A stretch of DNA of 64,000 nt from Methanonatronarchaeum sp. AMET-Sl (lineage in GTDB: Archaea > Halobacteriota > Methanonatronarchaeia > Methanonatronarchaeales > Methanonatronarchaeaceae), in contig NZ_CP122958.1 in assembly GCF_029854155.1 (NCBI RefSeq), positions 248,001-312,000 on the forward strand. Direction: 5' to 3'. Position 1 is the first letter of the stretch; the number at the start of each line of letters is the position of its first letter. Shown one piece after another: positions 9,226-18,128 of this stretch. The notes under the pieces were generated by a model. That model saw nothing but the letters and a program-made list of their open reading frames with translations, did not search any database and was not told where the DNA came from. The position numbers and the translations under genes are program-made.

Positions 9226-10647
9226 TTAAATCTGTAAGACTTTTTTTGTGATTTTTAATAGTTTTCTTCTGATTTTCGGGCTTATTGTTAGCAATGTGGA
9301 TAGGTAGATGATTGTTCCTAAGATTATGTATGCGATAGTTTGTGTGATTGTTAGTGGTTCTGTATATTGTAGTGGTATGTATATAGTGATAGCCATTATT
9401 ATTGCTGAAGTAAATTCTTTTGTAATTTCTTTTGTGGGGATTTTTATATTGATTAGGTTTGATAGATATCGGTAGGACATGGTTAATGCTATACCTAGTG
9501 ATAATACAGTTGCTATTGCAGCTCCGACCCATCCGATCATATATATAAGTATGAAGTTTGCTGATACATTTAAAAATATAAATACAGCGTATACGTTGAA
9601 AGATAGGTCAGGTCTATCTAATCCGTTGATCACCTTTGTCATAACTGCGTTGAAACTACCCAGTAATTTTCCAACTATTAAAATTGTTAATATTATATAT
9701 CCTATTACAAATTCTTCGCCAAAAATCTTTAAAACACCTTCTCCAATTAAAATTGCTCCAAAAATACCTGGAAACGCAAATATAGGTATATAAATTAATG
9801 ATTCCGTTATCAAGCTTTCTATTCTACTTATTTCTCCATTTGAAGCTAAATAACTAATGTTTGGGAATAAAACTGAAGAAATAGCTCTTGAAACATAGAA
9901 AAACACGCTTGCAATCATCCAAGCAATTTCATATATCCCAATATACATGGGCGATACAAACAAACCTAAAACCAAAACATCAGTCTTGGAATATACCCTT
10001 GTTTTAACCGACCCAAGCCAACTATATTTAGCAAAATCGTATATACCCTTATAATGGCGTCTAGAAGGCTTTTTAAGCTTTATAGACAACAATATTGCTC
10101 CAACAACCAAACCGGCTAAATAACCAAACAAATAACCCAAACCAAGGCCTACAGCACCTAAACCCAAACCAAGCAAAACAACCCAAACAAAAACTCTAAC
10201 AGCCGACTGAACCAGACCAAGAGAATAACCTGTAGCTACTCTTCTCTCACCTTTTAATCCATGTTTAATTGGTTTTTTAAGAACTATAAAAAGAGTGGCT
10301 GGAAATATAAGATAATAAAGAATTTCACTACCAATATAAGAGATAAATTGATTTCTAAACGCAACCAAAATAACGCATAAAAAAATGTATAAAACAAGAT
10401 TTATAGAGAAACCTGCAGCTAAAAACTCCCCTTGCTCTCTATCCTCACTAACCCTCTTAGTAACAGCACTACCAATCCCAAAAGTAGTAAATAAAGTTAA
10501 AAAAGAAACAACAGCAGTAAACAAATAATAAATACCTAAAGCCTCAGCACCAGCAACTCTAGCGGCATAAGTAACACCTAAAAAACCAATTACCGCCACA
10601 CCTATTTTAGCTAAAAAAACCCCAATAGAAGACTTAGAAATACTCAC
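9226..10647 (-). CDS. Polysaccharide flippase (Wzx-like, MATE/MVF superfamily)
   Basis: A 473-residue membrane protein with about 12-14 hydrophobic segments, the size and pattern of Wzx/RfbX lipid-linked oligosaccharide flippases. It probably moves lipid-linked glycans across the membrane. I choose the GTG at 10647 because an AAGGTGG Shine-Dalgarno box precedes it by six bases; the upstream TTG at 10674 would put that box inside the gene. The N-terminus then begins SISKSSIGVFLAKIG, typical of the family. The last ~40 codons are strongly A/C-rich on the coding strand. It stands alone on the minus strand, flanked by relics and the ParB-like genes. Confidence 0.85.
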   Translation of the reverse strand: MSISKSSIGVFLAKIGVAVIGFLGVTYAARVAGAEALGIYYLFTAVVSFLTLFTTFGIGSAVTKRVSEDREQGEFLAAGFSINLVLYIFLCVILVAFRNQFISYIGSEILYYLIFPATLFIVLKKPIKHGLKGERRVATGYSLGLVQSAVRVFVWVVLLGLGLGAVGLGLGYLFGYLAGLVVGAILLSIKLKKPSRRHYKGIYDFAKYSWLGSVKTRVYSKTDVLVLGLFVSPMYIGIYEIAWMIASVFFYVSRAISSVLFPNISYLASNGEISRIESLITESLIYIPIFAFPGIFGAILIGEGVLKIFGEEFVIGYIILTILIVGKLLGSFNAVMTKVINGLDRPDLSFNVYAVFIFLNVSANFILIYMIGWVGAAIATVLSLGIALTMSYRYLSNLINIKIPTKEITKEFTSAIIMAITIYIPLQYTEPLTITQTIAYIILGTIIYLSTLLTISPKIRRKLLKITKKVLQI

Positions 10648-11129
10648 TATAAACCACCTTAACCCAACAAACAAAACCTACCCATCACGATCGAACAAAC
10701 ATCAAACATGTACAGACCAACCACAATCATTCTGTTTCCAGTTTAATTAAATCTAAATCAACTAAAAACCTCTTTAAAAAACAAAGACAACATATACCAA
10801 AAAAACCATACAAAAAAATAACCAAAAAAAAAGATTAAAAAAAGCAAAAAACAGTTAAAATATTTAAATATACATCAAACATATAAACCTCAATAAATGT
10901 ATTCATAACTGTAAAATTAATAAAAAAGCTATAAATAACATTATGCTAAAAAGGCATTATATCGTATTTTTAAAATTTTTCAAAACATATTTAAAAAATG
11001 TTCATCGTTATAAAAAGTTATTAATTCGTTAAGTTATAGATGATACTTTGTATATTTATTCTTTTATTTTTAAAGAGTTGTATAGGGATTTTATTTTTAT
11101 AATTTTCTTTATTTTTACGCTAGTTTTTT
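10648..11129. other. Intergenic region, no gene seen
   Basis: A/C-rich on the plus strand near the flippase start, then very AT-rich towards 11129. It carries the flippase leader and the downstream part of the ParB-like operon. I see no open frame or clear hairpin. Confidence 0.6.
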
Positions 11130-12026
11130 CTATCCATTTTCAAAGTCTTTCTTAATGTCATTCATATCAGGATGTTTAATTATTTGTTTCCGTTCGTTAA
11201 AATCCATATCTTTATATCTTTCCCGGAGTTCCTGCCATTTTTTATGCCGTACAAAAATACGTACAGGAACTTCTTCAAGCCCCAACAATTTAACTATAAA
11301 TAAACGATGCCGGCCATCATCAAGGATGAATTTGCCATCTCGCCCAATATTAACTAAAATCTCCCCAGTTTGGGGGGCAACATTAAAATCAGTTAAAGGA
11401 TAGTTATTATCTGAATTTCCAGTTCTAAGTTCTTCCTGCGTCTTATACCCTTTTGTTTTTATTTCATGGAAAAGCCGATCATATTCTTCAAACCTGTTGA
11501 GGAACTTCTCTTTAGTTCCATAATTAGAATGTGATTTTGGAGTATTCTTCACTTTTTCAATCCATATTTTATAATACTTGGTTTTCTCCCAAGATTTTCC
11601 ATCAATAAAGTGTTCTTTAAATGATTGGTATACTACATGTTTTTGAATTGGAGCTAATTTTCTGTTGTCTTTTGAAGCTGTCTTTTTAACTTGAAGCGAA
11701 GAGGCTTTAGTTTCATTCACATCCCATTGACCGGGTATGATGTAGGAGTATCTATCTAGGTAATGAGTTCCGAATCTAGGATATAGAATATATTTGATTT
11801 TTTCTGGGTTTATATATATGATTTTATATGGATCTGTATAAGAATTTGATTTTTTGTATTTAAGCCAATTGTAATAGTAATTTTTTAGCGACCGAGGATA
11901 CTTCCTAAATCTGAGTATGTATCTATATAGGGATCTTGAGGCTTCAATAAATCCTTTTTGTTGATTTATTTCTTTTAATCTCTTTATTTTTCTCTTATTC
12001 CGTTTCTTGATTTCATCCATATTCAT
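11130..12026 (-). CDS. ParB/sulfiredoxin-fold-like protein of unknown function
   Basis: A 298-residue soluble protein, not a recognised enzyme. Residues ~1-60 are basic (IKKRNKRKIKRLK). A middle region has the DVNETKA and SWEKTKYYKI segments. The C-terminal ~130 residues contain LVNIGRDGKFILDDGRHRLFIVKLLGL followed by VPVRIFVRHKKWQELR, which matches the core of ParB-like nuclease/sulfiredoxin domains (the D/E-GxHR motif). Homologues lie next to it at 12076 and at 6935. The family sits among glycan genes and is probably cytoplasmic. A role in modifying a surface polymer is only a guess from context. Two possible ATGs (12026 and 12020) cannot be separated. Confidence 0.7.
   Translation of the reverse strand: MNMDEIKKRNKRKIKRLKEINQQKGFIEASRSLYRYILRFRKYPRSLKNYYYNWLKYKKSNSYTDPYKIIYINPEKIKYILYPRFGTHYLDRYSYIIPGQWDVNETKASSLQVKKTASKDNRKLAPIQKHVVYQSFKEHFIDGKSWEKTKYYKIWIEKVKNTPKSHSNYGTKEKFLNRFEEYDRLFHEIKTKGYKTQEELRTGNSDNNYPLTDFNVAPQTGEILVNIGRDGKFILDDGRHRLFIVKLLGLEEVPVRIFVRHKKWQELRERYKDMDFNERKQIIKHPDMNDIKKDFENG
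11145..11244. repeat. 100-bp near-identical repeat shared with 12079-12178
   Basis: The last 100 coding bases of the two adjacent ParB-like genes are the same apart from two substitutions, while the rest of the genes have diverged widely. Both encode the ending KKWQELRERYKDMDF...NDIKKD. This indicates recent gene conversion or partial duplication. Confidence 0.85.
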
Positions 12027-12075
12027 TTAAACAACAAATATTGATTGTGTTTATTTTTATTTTTTATCCATTTCC

Positions 12076-12879
12076 TTAGTCTTTCTTAATGTCATTCATA
12101 TCGGAATGTTTAATTATTTGTTTCCGTTCGTTAAAATCCATATCTTTATATCTTTCCCGGAGTTCCTGCCATTTTTTATCTCGGACATAAACATTTACAG
12201 GTATTCTATCTAAATTCAAGATTCTAGCTATTCTTAATCTATGATTTCCTTCACCTCTATGTATTAGATTACCACCTCTACCGATAGAAATTGTGACCTC
12301 CTTTGAAACTGGATTTAGGTGGTTACCTTTCTTTCCTTCTTCTATCAGCTCTTTTTGAGTTTTATATCCTTCAGATTTTATTTTTTTATAAAGTTCTTCA
12401 TAATCCTCAAGTTTCTTCATTAAGTTTTCTTCAGTCCCATATCTAACTCCAGGCCTCGGTCCTTTCCTTTCAATTCTATTGATTTTTAATTTATAGAGAG
12501 GTGTTTCTTCCCAAGGAATATCCTCCTCAAAATACATTTTAAGAGACTTCGTGGTTACTGAATCCAATATATGTTCCGTTTCTTTATCCCAATCTCCATC
12601 AAAAACATAACAATAATCTTTAGATAATGTAATATTCCAAAAAACAGCAGGATTCACAGATAGTTTTTCACCTACTTTATTAGAATCAACCCAAACCAAT
12701 CTATTAGGATTGGGTAAAGACCGATTTTTATCATTATAATACTTTAATTTACCAAAAAATCTACCCAATAAACCATCTTTAAGGAATTTCCTATATTTAA
12801 AGTATAGAGCCTTAACTCCCTGACTATTGTAAACAGATAAAAACCTATTATATAAGTATGACAAAAATTTAAACGTCAT
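12076..12879 (-). CDS. ParB/sulfiredoxin-fold-like protein, second tandem copy
   Basis: A 267-residue paralogue of the neighbouring 11130 gene, transcribed just before it with a 49-base gap, so probably co-transcribed. The start is the ATG at 12879, preceded by a GGTGGTGG box; a TTG at 12894 is in frame but would bury that box. PWEETPLYKL (middle) and SIGRGGNLIHRGEGNHRLRIARIL (C-terminal core) mark the family, with GEGNHR in place of DDGRHR. The final ~33 residues are nearly identical to the neighbour because the DNA has been homogenised. Function unknown; context is a surface-glycan locus. Confidence 0.7.
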   Translation of the reverse strand: MTFKFLSYLYNRFLSVYNSQGVKALYFKYRKFLKDGLLGRFFGKLKYYNDKNRSLPNPNRLVWVDSNKVGEKLSVNPAVFWNITLSKDYCYVFDGDWDKETEHILDSVTTKSLKMYFEEDIPWEETPLYKLKINRIERKGPRPGVRYGTEENLMKKLEDYEELYKKIKSEGYKTQKELIEEGKKGNHLNPVSKEVTISIGRGGNLIHRGEGNHRLRIARILNLDRIPVNVYVRDKKWQELRERYKDMDFNERKQIIKHSDMNDIKKD

Positions 12880-12984
12880 TCCATCCACCACCAATACCGA
12901 TATAACTCTCCGGAAACTCGAAATAAAATAATCTAAAAATACTTCTCATATTGTTAATCACTTCTTTCAGTTAATTATTTCCTG

Positions 12985-13200
12985 TTCTTTTCTATCTATC
13001 TAAATAATTGGAGTGTCCCTATGTCGAATCTTGTTCCTTTGACCCACATTCCCTTTGCATTGTTGTTTTTCCTCATTAGTTTTATCACATCTGTACACCA
13101 GAGTTCATAATCCTTCCCTGACTTAACCTTCTCAATATACTTGAATATCCTTGAATCCAGTATCATTAGTCCAGTTATATTCAGCCAATCAACATCTCTT
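12985..13200 (-). pseudogene. C-terminal fragment of an AglF-like nucleotidyltransferase
   Basis: On the minus strand this stretch reads DWLNITGLMILDS...IFKYIEK...GKDYELWCTDVIKLMRKNNNAKG...GTRFDIGT. It is clearly homologous, at DNA and protein level, to the end of the intact sugar nucleotidyltransferase at 21542-22300 (HWLNIAGLMILDQ...ELWLTDAIEQM...TRFDIGT). The catalytic N-terminal two thirds are missing, so it is a dead duplicate or the scar of a recombination between the two sites. Confidence 0.8.
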
Positions 13201-13428
13201 AATCAAAAATATTATTTCCCTGTCAACATACTTTGTCATCAATCAGTTTTTTAATACTTTATTTATATTCTTTGAAATCATAACTAAAAAGAAAAAACTC
13301 ACCTATTTAATAGAAATATCCACCTTAGGTATATTCGTTTTTATTTATATGCAGAAAAATTATATTTATCTCTCTATTATTTCATTGAAAGCGTTCTCAA
13401 TAATAGATAATTAGAGGTTTTCTTAAAG

Positions 13429-14241
13429 ATGAATGAGAGGTTATCGGATAATAGGATAGCGGTGGTGCCTGCAGCTATTATAGTTATTGCTGAGGTGTTT
13501 TTTTATCTGGAGCAGCCTATTCCGACTTTCGCTATTCATGGAGTCAACCTCTTACTCTGTATTTTGTTACCTGTTTTTTTGCCTATCCGGCCATATTTAT
13601 TACCGGCTTTCTCGCTTCTATCGGTTTTGCGGATGCTTAATGTTGGTATGCCTGAATTTTTTAGTTTAACCCTTTACTGGCTTCCCTTAATCTATGGGCC
13701 TTTAATTCCTGCAGCCTACATAACACTAAAAAAAGATGAAGTCTATAGAAAACGAATAGACTCCTTGAAGGGTAGAGTTAAGAGTTCTTTTGTTAGTAGG
13801 TTTGATGAGTTGGGGGTTGAGTGGAGTTGGTATTATCTTCCTCTCGGCATCCTTATCAGCATTCCATTAGCCGTTTCAGAATACTTGGTTTTAAGGCCGG
13901 ATATGATGGTTCCAGAGCTAACCCCCCTATATCTACTGTCTTTGTTGTTGGTGATGGTGTTGTTTGTCGGGTTTGTTGAGGAGGTTGTTTTCCGGTCGAT
14001 ACTTCAGACCAGGTTGCAAAACAACTTTGGAGACTGGGCAGGGATAGTAACGGCGTCTATCTTTTTCGGTATCTTACACTCAGGATACTCCTCAATGGAA
14101 TACGTTTTTTTCGTGTTTCTTATTGGTATGTTTCTGGGATATCTATTTCATAAAACAAGGAGTGTGGCGTTTGTAACGATTATACACGGATTCCTGAACT
14201 TCTTCTTATTCTCGGTACTAGCCGCAAACATCATAATCTAA
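13429..14241 (+). CDS. CPBP-family intramembrane metalloprotease
   Basis: A 270-residue protein with about eight hydrophobic segments and the CAAX-protease/bacteriocin-processing (CPBP, Abi) signature. The motifs are EEVVFR (Glu184/Glu185, Arg189), ILHSG with His217, and HGFLNF with His253/Asn257. These form the expected intramembrane zinc site, so it should be active. Substrates of archaeal CPBP enzymes are mostly unknown. The start ATG follows a run of A and T with no strong Shine-Dalgarno box. The gene is separate from the glycan genes and precedes a small membrane protein gene by about 50 bases. A second CPBP enzyme occurs at 48356. Confidence 0.85.
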   Translation: MNERLSDNRIAVVPAAIIVIAEVFFYLEQPIPTFAIHGVNLLLCILLPVFLPIRPYLLPAFSLLSVLRMLNVGMPEFFSLTLYWLPLIYGPLIPAAYITLKKDEVYRKRIDSLKGRVKSSFVSRFDELGVEWSWYYLPLGILISIPLAVSEYLVLRPDMMVPELTPLYLLSLLLVMVLFVGFVEEVVFRSILQTRLQNNFGDWAGIVTASIFFGILHSGYSSMEYVFFVFLIGMFLGYLFHKTRSVAFVTIIHGFLNFFLFSVLAANIII

Positions 14242-14253
14242 TTTGTAAGGAAA

Positions 14254-14262
14254 AGCTTTATA
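14254..14262 (+). promoter_or_regulatory. TATA box for the 75-residue membrane protein
   Basis: CTTTATAAA lies about 30 bases before the ATG at 14292, the spacing expected for an almost leaderless archaeal transcript. It indicates that the small gene has its own promoter. Confidence 0.55.
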
Positions 14263-14291
14263 AATGAAAAGCGGTGAATTATTAGGTAACT

Positions 14292-14519
14292 ATGATACTC
14301 AGTATAATCACGACCACCACAACAAGCTCTACAGCAATAGCAGCAGGAATGGGAGTCTTGGTCGCAGCATTCTTAATAGCTTTAGTTTCATCAAAAGAAG
14401 TGCTATCAGCAACATCTATAGAAACAAACGACGTCAAAAACATGATGAACTCAACATTAATTCCATTGGTCTTCGCTTTCTTCGCAGTAGTTCTATATCA
14501 AGCAATATCCTTCCTGTAA
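14292..14519 (+). CDS. Small two-helix membrane protein
   Basis: A 75-residue hypothetical protein. A Ser/Thr-rich N-terminus is followed by a hydrophobic segment of about 20 residues (AAGMGVLVAAFLIALV). A short polar loop (SIETNDVKNMM) leads to a second segment (LIPLVFAFFAVVLYQAI). An AGGTAA box sits just before the ATG, a TATA box lies 30 bases upstream and a hairpin terminator immediately downstream, so it is a self-contained transcription unit. Small two-TM proteins of this type are common in haloarchaea, but I cannot name a family. The overlapping frame from 14264 is a shadow. Confidence 0.7.
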   Translation: MILSIITTTTTSSTAIAAGMGVLVAAFLIALVSSKEVLSATSIETNDVKNMMNSTLIPLVFAFFAVVLYQAISFL

Positions 14520-14522
14520 AAA

Positions 14523-14556
14523 TCCCTCAAAAGAGGGATAAATCCCTAACTTTTTT
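14523..14556 (+). terminator. Hairpin plus T-run terminator
   Basis: TCCCTC-AAAA-GAGGGA (14523-14538) forms a perfect six-base stem and is followed by TTTTTT at 14551-14556, just after the small membrane protein gene. Confidence 0.65.
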
Positions 14557-14686
14557 CTAACCCAACTTTCTAAACCTACATCCTAGGTAAGACTGAATTC
14601 TATCCCAAGTATAGGTGTGCCTCAATTTTTTCATAAAAACAGGTAGGTTTTAGAATAGTTAGGGGTTTGATTGGGGGGTTTGGTTT

Positions 14687-15880
14687 TTATTTGTCTTTTT
14701 TTATTGTTTGGTTGGGTTTTGTGGTTTGTTTGGTGTTTATTTTTGTGCCGCAGTTTATTGATGTGTGTATTCCTGTTTTAGCTTTGTCTCCAATTATTAC
14801 CCCTAGTTTTCGTCTTCCGGTGTCTTTTTTTTCTCCTTTAACGTTCATTTTTATGTTTTTTTCGTCGTGTCTTAGGTTTGCTGTTATGGTTCCTGCTCCA
14901 AGGTTACATCTGGCTCCTATGATGCTGTCTCCTACATATGATAGGTGGCCTATATCTGTTTTTGGTAGTATTATTGAGTTTTTGATTTCTACGGCGTTTC
15001 CGATTTTTACTTGAGGTTGTATTGTTGTGTGGGGTCGTATGTAGCAGTTGGGTCCGATTTCACAGTTTTTTCCTATGTGTGTGGGGCCTTCGATGTATGC
15101 CCCGCTTTTTATGGTGGTTCCTTCCTCAATTTTAACTTTGCCTTTTATTGTTGCACCCTCTTCAACAACTCCATTTATCTTCCTCTCTATTTCTTTTGAT
15201 TTTGTTTTGTTTGCTTTTAGAAGGTCCCAGGGACGTCCTACATCAATCCACTCCCCCTCTATCTCTGCACAACCCACATTTTCTTTTTCCATTAAGATTT
15301 CTATTGAGTCTGTGATCTCGTATTCTCCTCTACTGGATTCCTGTGTTTTATCGATTGCCTTGAAGATTTCTGGTGTAAACCTGTATATTCCGGTGTTTGC
15401 ATGGCCTTTTCTTTTTTCATCCGGTTTCTCATTAATCTCTCTTATGATTCCATTTTTTTGTTTTATTTCTCCATATCTACTGATATCTTCTACCTTTTTC
15501 ACTGCTATAACATTCTCAAAATCATTTTTTATTATTGGATATAGGTCTGCGGTGAGATGGAGATCGCCATTTAAGACCAAAAAATCCTGGTTTACCTTAT
15601 CTTCAACCGCTTTTATTGCATCTGCTGTTCCTCTGGGCTTATCCTGTTCAACATAGGATATATCCACTCCCAGTTCTTCTCCATCACCTAGCTCTTTCTT
15701 TATGGTTTCTTTTTTGTAGTTTACTATCAGTATGATCTCCTTGATTCCATGTTTTTTGAGTTTCTCTATTGTATGTTGGATAAGTGGTTTGCCCGCTACC
15801 GGTAGTACTACTTTTGACCTTGTGTCTGTGAGCGGTCTCATCCGTGTTCCTTTTCCTGCACTTAATATTACTGCTTTCAT
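14687..15880 (-). CDS. GlmU-like bifunctional sugar-1-phosphate nucleotidyltransferase
   Basis: A 397-residue protein. The N-terminal nucleotidyltransferase domain (1 to ~225) has AGKGTRMRPLT, VLPVAGKPL, RGTADAI and NGDLHL. It is followed by a left-handed beta-helix domain of hexapeptide repeats (about 235-380) with HIGKNCEIGPNCYI and GAGTITANLRH. This layout is that of archaeal GlmU-type enzymes making UDP-GlcNAc by acetylating GlcN-1-P and transferring UMP. A GGGGGAT box precedes the ATG. It lies downstream of glmS on the same strand, which fits the pathway, but about 450 bases of pseudogene-like DNA intervene. A paralogue of the same length lies on the other side of glmS. Confidence 0.85.
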   Translation of the reverse strand: MKAVILSAGKGTRMRPLTDTRSKVVLPVAGKPLIQHTIEKLKKHGIKEIILIVNYKKETIKKELGDGEELGVDISYVEQDKPRGTADAIKAVEDKVNQDFLVLNGDLHLTADLYPIIKNDFENVIAVKKVEDISRYGEIKQKNGIIREINEKPDEKRKGHANTGIYRFTPEIFKAIDKTQESSRGEYEITDSIEILMEKENVGCAEIEGEWIDVGRPWDLLKANKTKSKEIERKINGVVEEGATIKGKVKIEEGTTIKSGAYIEGPTHIGKNCEIGPNCYIRPHTTIQPQVKIGNAVEIKNSIILPKTDIGHLSYVGDSIIGARCNLGAGTITANLRHDEKNIKMNVKGEKKDTGRRKLGVIIGDKAKTGIHTSINCGTKINTKQTTKPNQTIKKDK

Positions 15881-15942
15881 TCTATCCCCCTATTAAATTA
15901 AAAACCGCTCCCCCTCTTTAGAAGGAGATACAGTCTTGAAAG

Positions 15943-16311
15943 TTATTTTAATTGGTTTTTATTTAATTTCACATCAACTTTTACATAACGGTAGTTCACG
16001 TCAAACCCTGTGAATAGGTTTCTGTCCAAATATTCAAAGCCAGACTCAAACCCACCAAGACCCTATAAAAAATAAAACCCAATCAACAAAACTGTAGGCC
16101 CAGGATAATCAGTGACAACCGATAAGTCCAGAATAATCGGTGAAAAAATCCAGAACTCCCCTACACCAATAACCCAAGGCCTTAACCGTAATTCACAGAG
16201 TAAAGGAGAACCATCAACAATATCAAACGTCGAGGCTTTACCAACATTTCCATCGGTAACAGCACTAATCTGCGGTACAGGGTTATGAAATACAAGGTTT
16301 TCTCTATTTTT
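15943..16311 (-). pseudogene. Unrecognised gene fragment with an in-frame TAG
   Basis: Between glmS and the GlmU-like gene the minus strand is open for 123 codons except for one TAG at 16063-16065. It reads NPVPQISAVTDGNVGKASTF...WVIGVGEFWIF...DLSVVTDYPGPTVLLIG, then TAG, then GGFESGFEYLDRN...YRYVKVDVKL. The sequence is protein-like, but I recognise no family. There is no start codon at its 5' end, because a TAA sits directly before the open stretch, so it looks like the C-terminal piece of a lost gene. TAG could be pyrrolysine in a methylotrophic methanogen, but the missing start argues for simple decay. Confidence 0.4.
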
Positions 16312-16325
16312 TTAGGTTGGGTTTT

Positions 16326-18122
16326 TTATTCTACTGTTACGGATTTTGCTAGGTTTCTGGGTTGGTCTATGTCTCTGTTTAGTTTGTTGGCGATGTGGTA
16401 TGAGTAGAGTTGGAGTGCTACTGTTGTTAGGATTGGTGATAGGATTGGGTTTGTTTGGGGTATTTTGATTGTTTGTGTGACGTATTTGTTGATTTCTGTG
16501 TCGTTTTGGTTTGCTATTGCTATGGTTGGTGCGTTTCTGGCTTCTACTTCTTTTATGTTGCTTAGTGTTTTTTCGTATGTTTTGTCTTTTGTTGCTATTG
16601 CTATTACTGGTGTGTTTTGTTGTACTAGGGCGAGGGGGCCGTGTTTGAGTTCTCCGGCTGGGAATCCTTCTGCGTGTTTGTATGAGATTTCTTTTAGTTT
16701 TAATGCTGCTTCTAGGGCTACTGGGTAGTTTATGTTTCTTCCGATGAAGAAGTGGGCTTGGCTATTTAGGTGTTTTTCTGCTAGTTTTTCTATTTTTTGG
16801 GAGTTGTCGAGTACTGTCTGGATTTTTGTTGGTAGTTTCCGGAGTTCTGTTAGTAGTGATTTTGATGTTTGTATTGAGATATTGTTGTTTTGTCGGGCTA
16901 GGTGGGTTGCAAGTAATGTTAGGGCTGTTAGTTGACTGGTGAAGGTTTTGCTTGCTGCTACTCCTATTTCTGGTCCTGCTTTTATGTAGGTTGTGTAGTC
17001 TGCTTCTCTGCTTGCTGTGCTTCCGAGTACGTTTGTTAGGGCTAGTGTTTTTAGTCCGTGTTGTTTGGCTTTTTTTAATGCGGATAGTGTGTCGGCTGTT
17101 TCTCCGCTCTGGGTGATTGTTAGGGCTAGGTAGTTGTTTCTGGCTATGTTTTTGTATCGGTATTCGCTGCTGTGGATTACTTCTGTTGGTATTGAGGCTA
17201 GTTCTTCGAATAGGTATTTGGCGTATAGGCCGGCGTGGTATGAGGTTCCGCATCCTATGACCTGGATTCCATTGAAGTTGTTTTTTAGGGTTTTTTCGTG
17301 GTTGAGTTCGATTTTTCCTTTTACTTCGTCTATTCTTCCTGATATGCATTTTCTTATTGATCGGGGTTGTTCATGTATCTCTTTGAGCATGTAGTGTTTG
17401 TATCCGCTTTTCTCAGCTTCTTCAGCATCCCACCCCACCTCACGAACCTCTTTCTCTATCTCGTTTCCATTTTTATCCATGATTTTTAGTTGGTTTTTGG
17501 TTATTGATGCAGTTTCATCATCTTCGAGTATGATTACTTTGTCTGTGTGTTCCAGGAAGGCTGGTATGTCGCTGGCTACAAATGTCTCATTTTCTCCAAC
17601 CCCGATAATCAAGGGAGATTGTTTACGAGCAACCAACACCTGGTCTTCATCTTTTTTTATTGCGACTATTGCGTAGGCGCCCTCTAACCTACTCACCGTT
17701 TCTTGAAATGCCTCTATAAATCCTTTGTGGAGGTTTTCTTCTATTAGGTGGGGTATGACTTCGGTATCAGTGTCTGAATCAAAAATATGACTATCTAGTT
17801 CTTTTTTTAGTTCTTGGTAGTTTTCGATTATTCCGTTGTGAACAACTGCTATCTCGTTGTTGCAGCTTGTGTGCGGGTGTGCGTTTCTGTCTGATGGTTC
17901 TCCATGGGTTGCCCACCTGTTATGTCCTAAACCAAGTTCTCCCTTATAGTCTGGGAACTTGATGTTTTTGATCTTGCCTTTCTTTTTAAATACATTTAAT
18001 TGGGTTGTGTTTTTAATTGCTATTCCGGTGGAGTCGTATCCTCTATAGGTGAGTTTTTCAAGGCTATTTATTAGGATGGGGGTTGCGTTTCTCTCTCCTA
18101 TGTAGGCTATTATCCCGCACAT
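16326..18122 (-). CDS. glmS: Glutamine-fructose-6-phosphate aminotransferase (isomerizing)
   Basis: Makes glucosamine-6-phosphate from fructose-6-phosphate and glutamine, the entry step to UDP-GlcNAc. The protein has 598 residues, the usual length. The N-terminal glutaminase domain begins MCGIIAYIG with the nucleophile Cys2, followed by YRGYDSTG and GHNRWATHG. Two SIS domains follow, with GCGTSYHAG and QSGETADTL (about 300-370), and the conserved C-terminus DQPRNLAKSVTVE is intact. The ATG is six bases after the stop of the upstream nucleotidyltransferase; a GAGGT box lies in that gene's end, so the pair is an operon. The last half is extremely A/C-rich on the coding strand. Confidence 0.95.
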   Translation of the reverse strand: MCGIIAYIGERNATPILINSLEKLTYRGYDSTGIAIKNTTQLNVFKKKGKIKNIKFPDYKGELGLGHNRWATHGEPSDRNAHPHTSCNNEIAVVHNGIIENYQELKKELDSHIFDSDTDTEVIPHLIEENLHKGFIEAFQETVSRLEGAYAIVAIKKDEDQVLVARKQSPLIIGVGENETFVASDIPAFLEHTDKVIILEDDETASITKNQLKIMDKNGNEIEKEVREVGWDAEEAEKSGYKHYMLKEIHEQPRSIRKCISGRIDEVKGKIELNHEKTLKNNFNGIQVIGCGTSYHAGLYAKYLFEELASIPTEVIHSSEYRYKNIARNNYLALTITQSGETADTLSALKKAKQHGLKTLALTNVLGSTASREADYTTYIKAGPEIGVAASKTFTSQLTALTLLATHLARQNNNISIQTSKSLLTELRKLPTKIQTVLDNSQKIEKLAEKHLNSQAHFFIGRNINYPVALEAALKLKEISYKHAEGFPAGELKHGPLALVQQNTPVIAIATKDKTYEKTLSNIKEVEARNAPTIAIANQNDTEINKYVTQTIKIPQTNPILSPILTTVALQLYSYHIANKLNRDIDQPRNLAKSVTVE

Positions 18123-18128
18123 CTGGTT

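Noticed and set aside
14264..14560. 98-codon frame overlapping the small membrane protein
   Set aside because: Its sequence is not protein-like. The 14292 frame has two clear helices and a better ribosome-binding box.
15943..16311. Definite pyrrolysine gene
   Set aside because: Only one TAG in an unidentified fragment without a start codon; decay explains it equally well.
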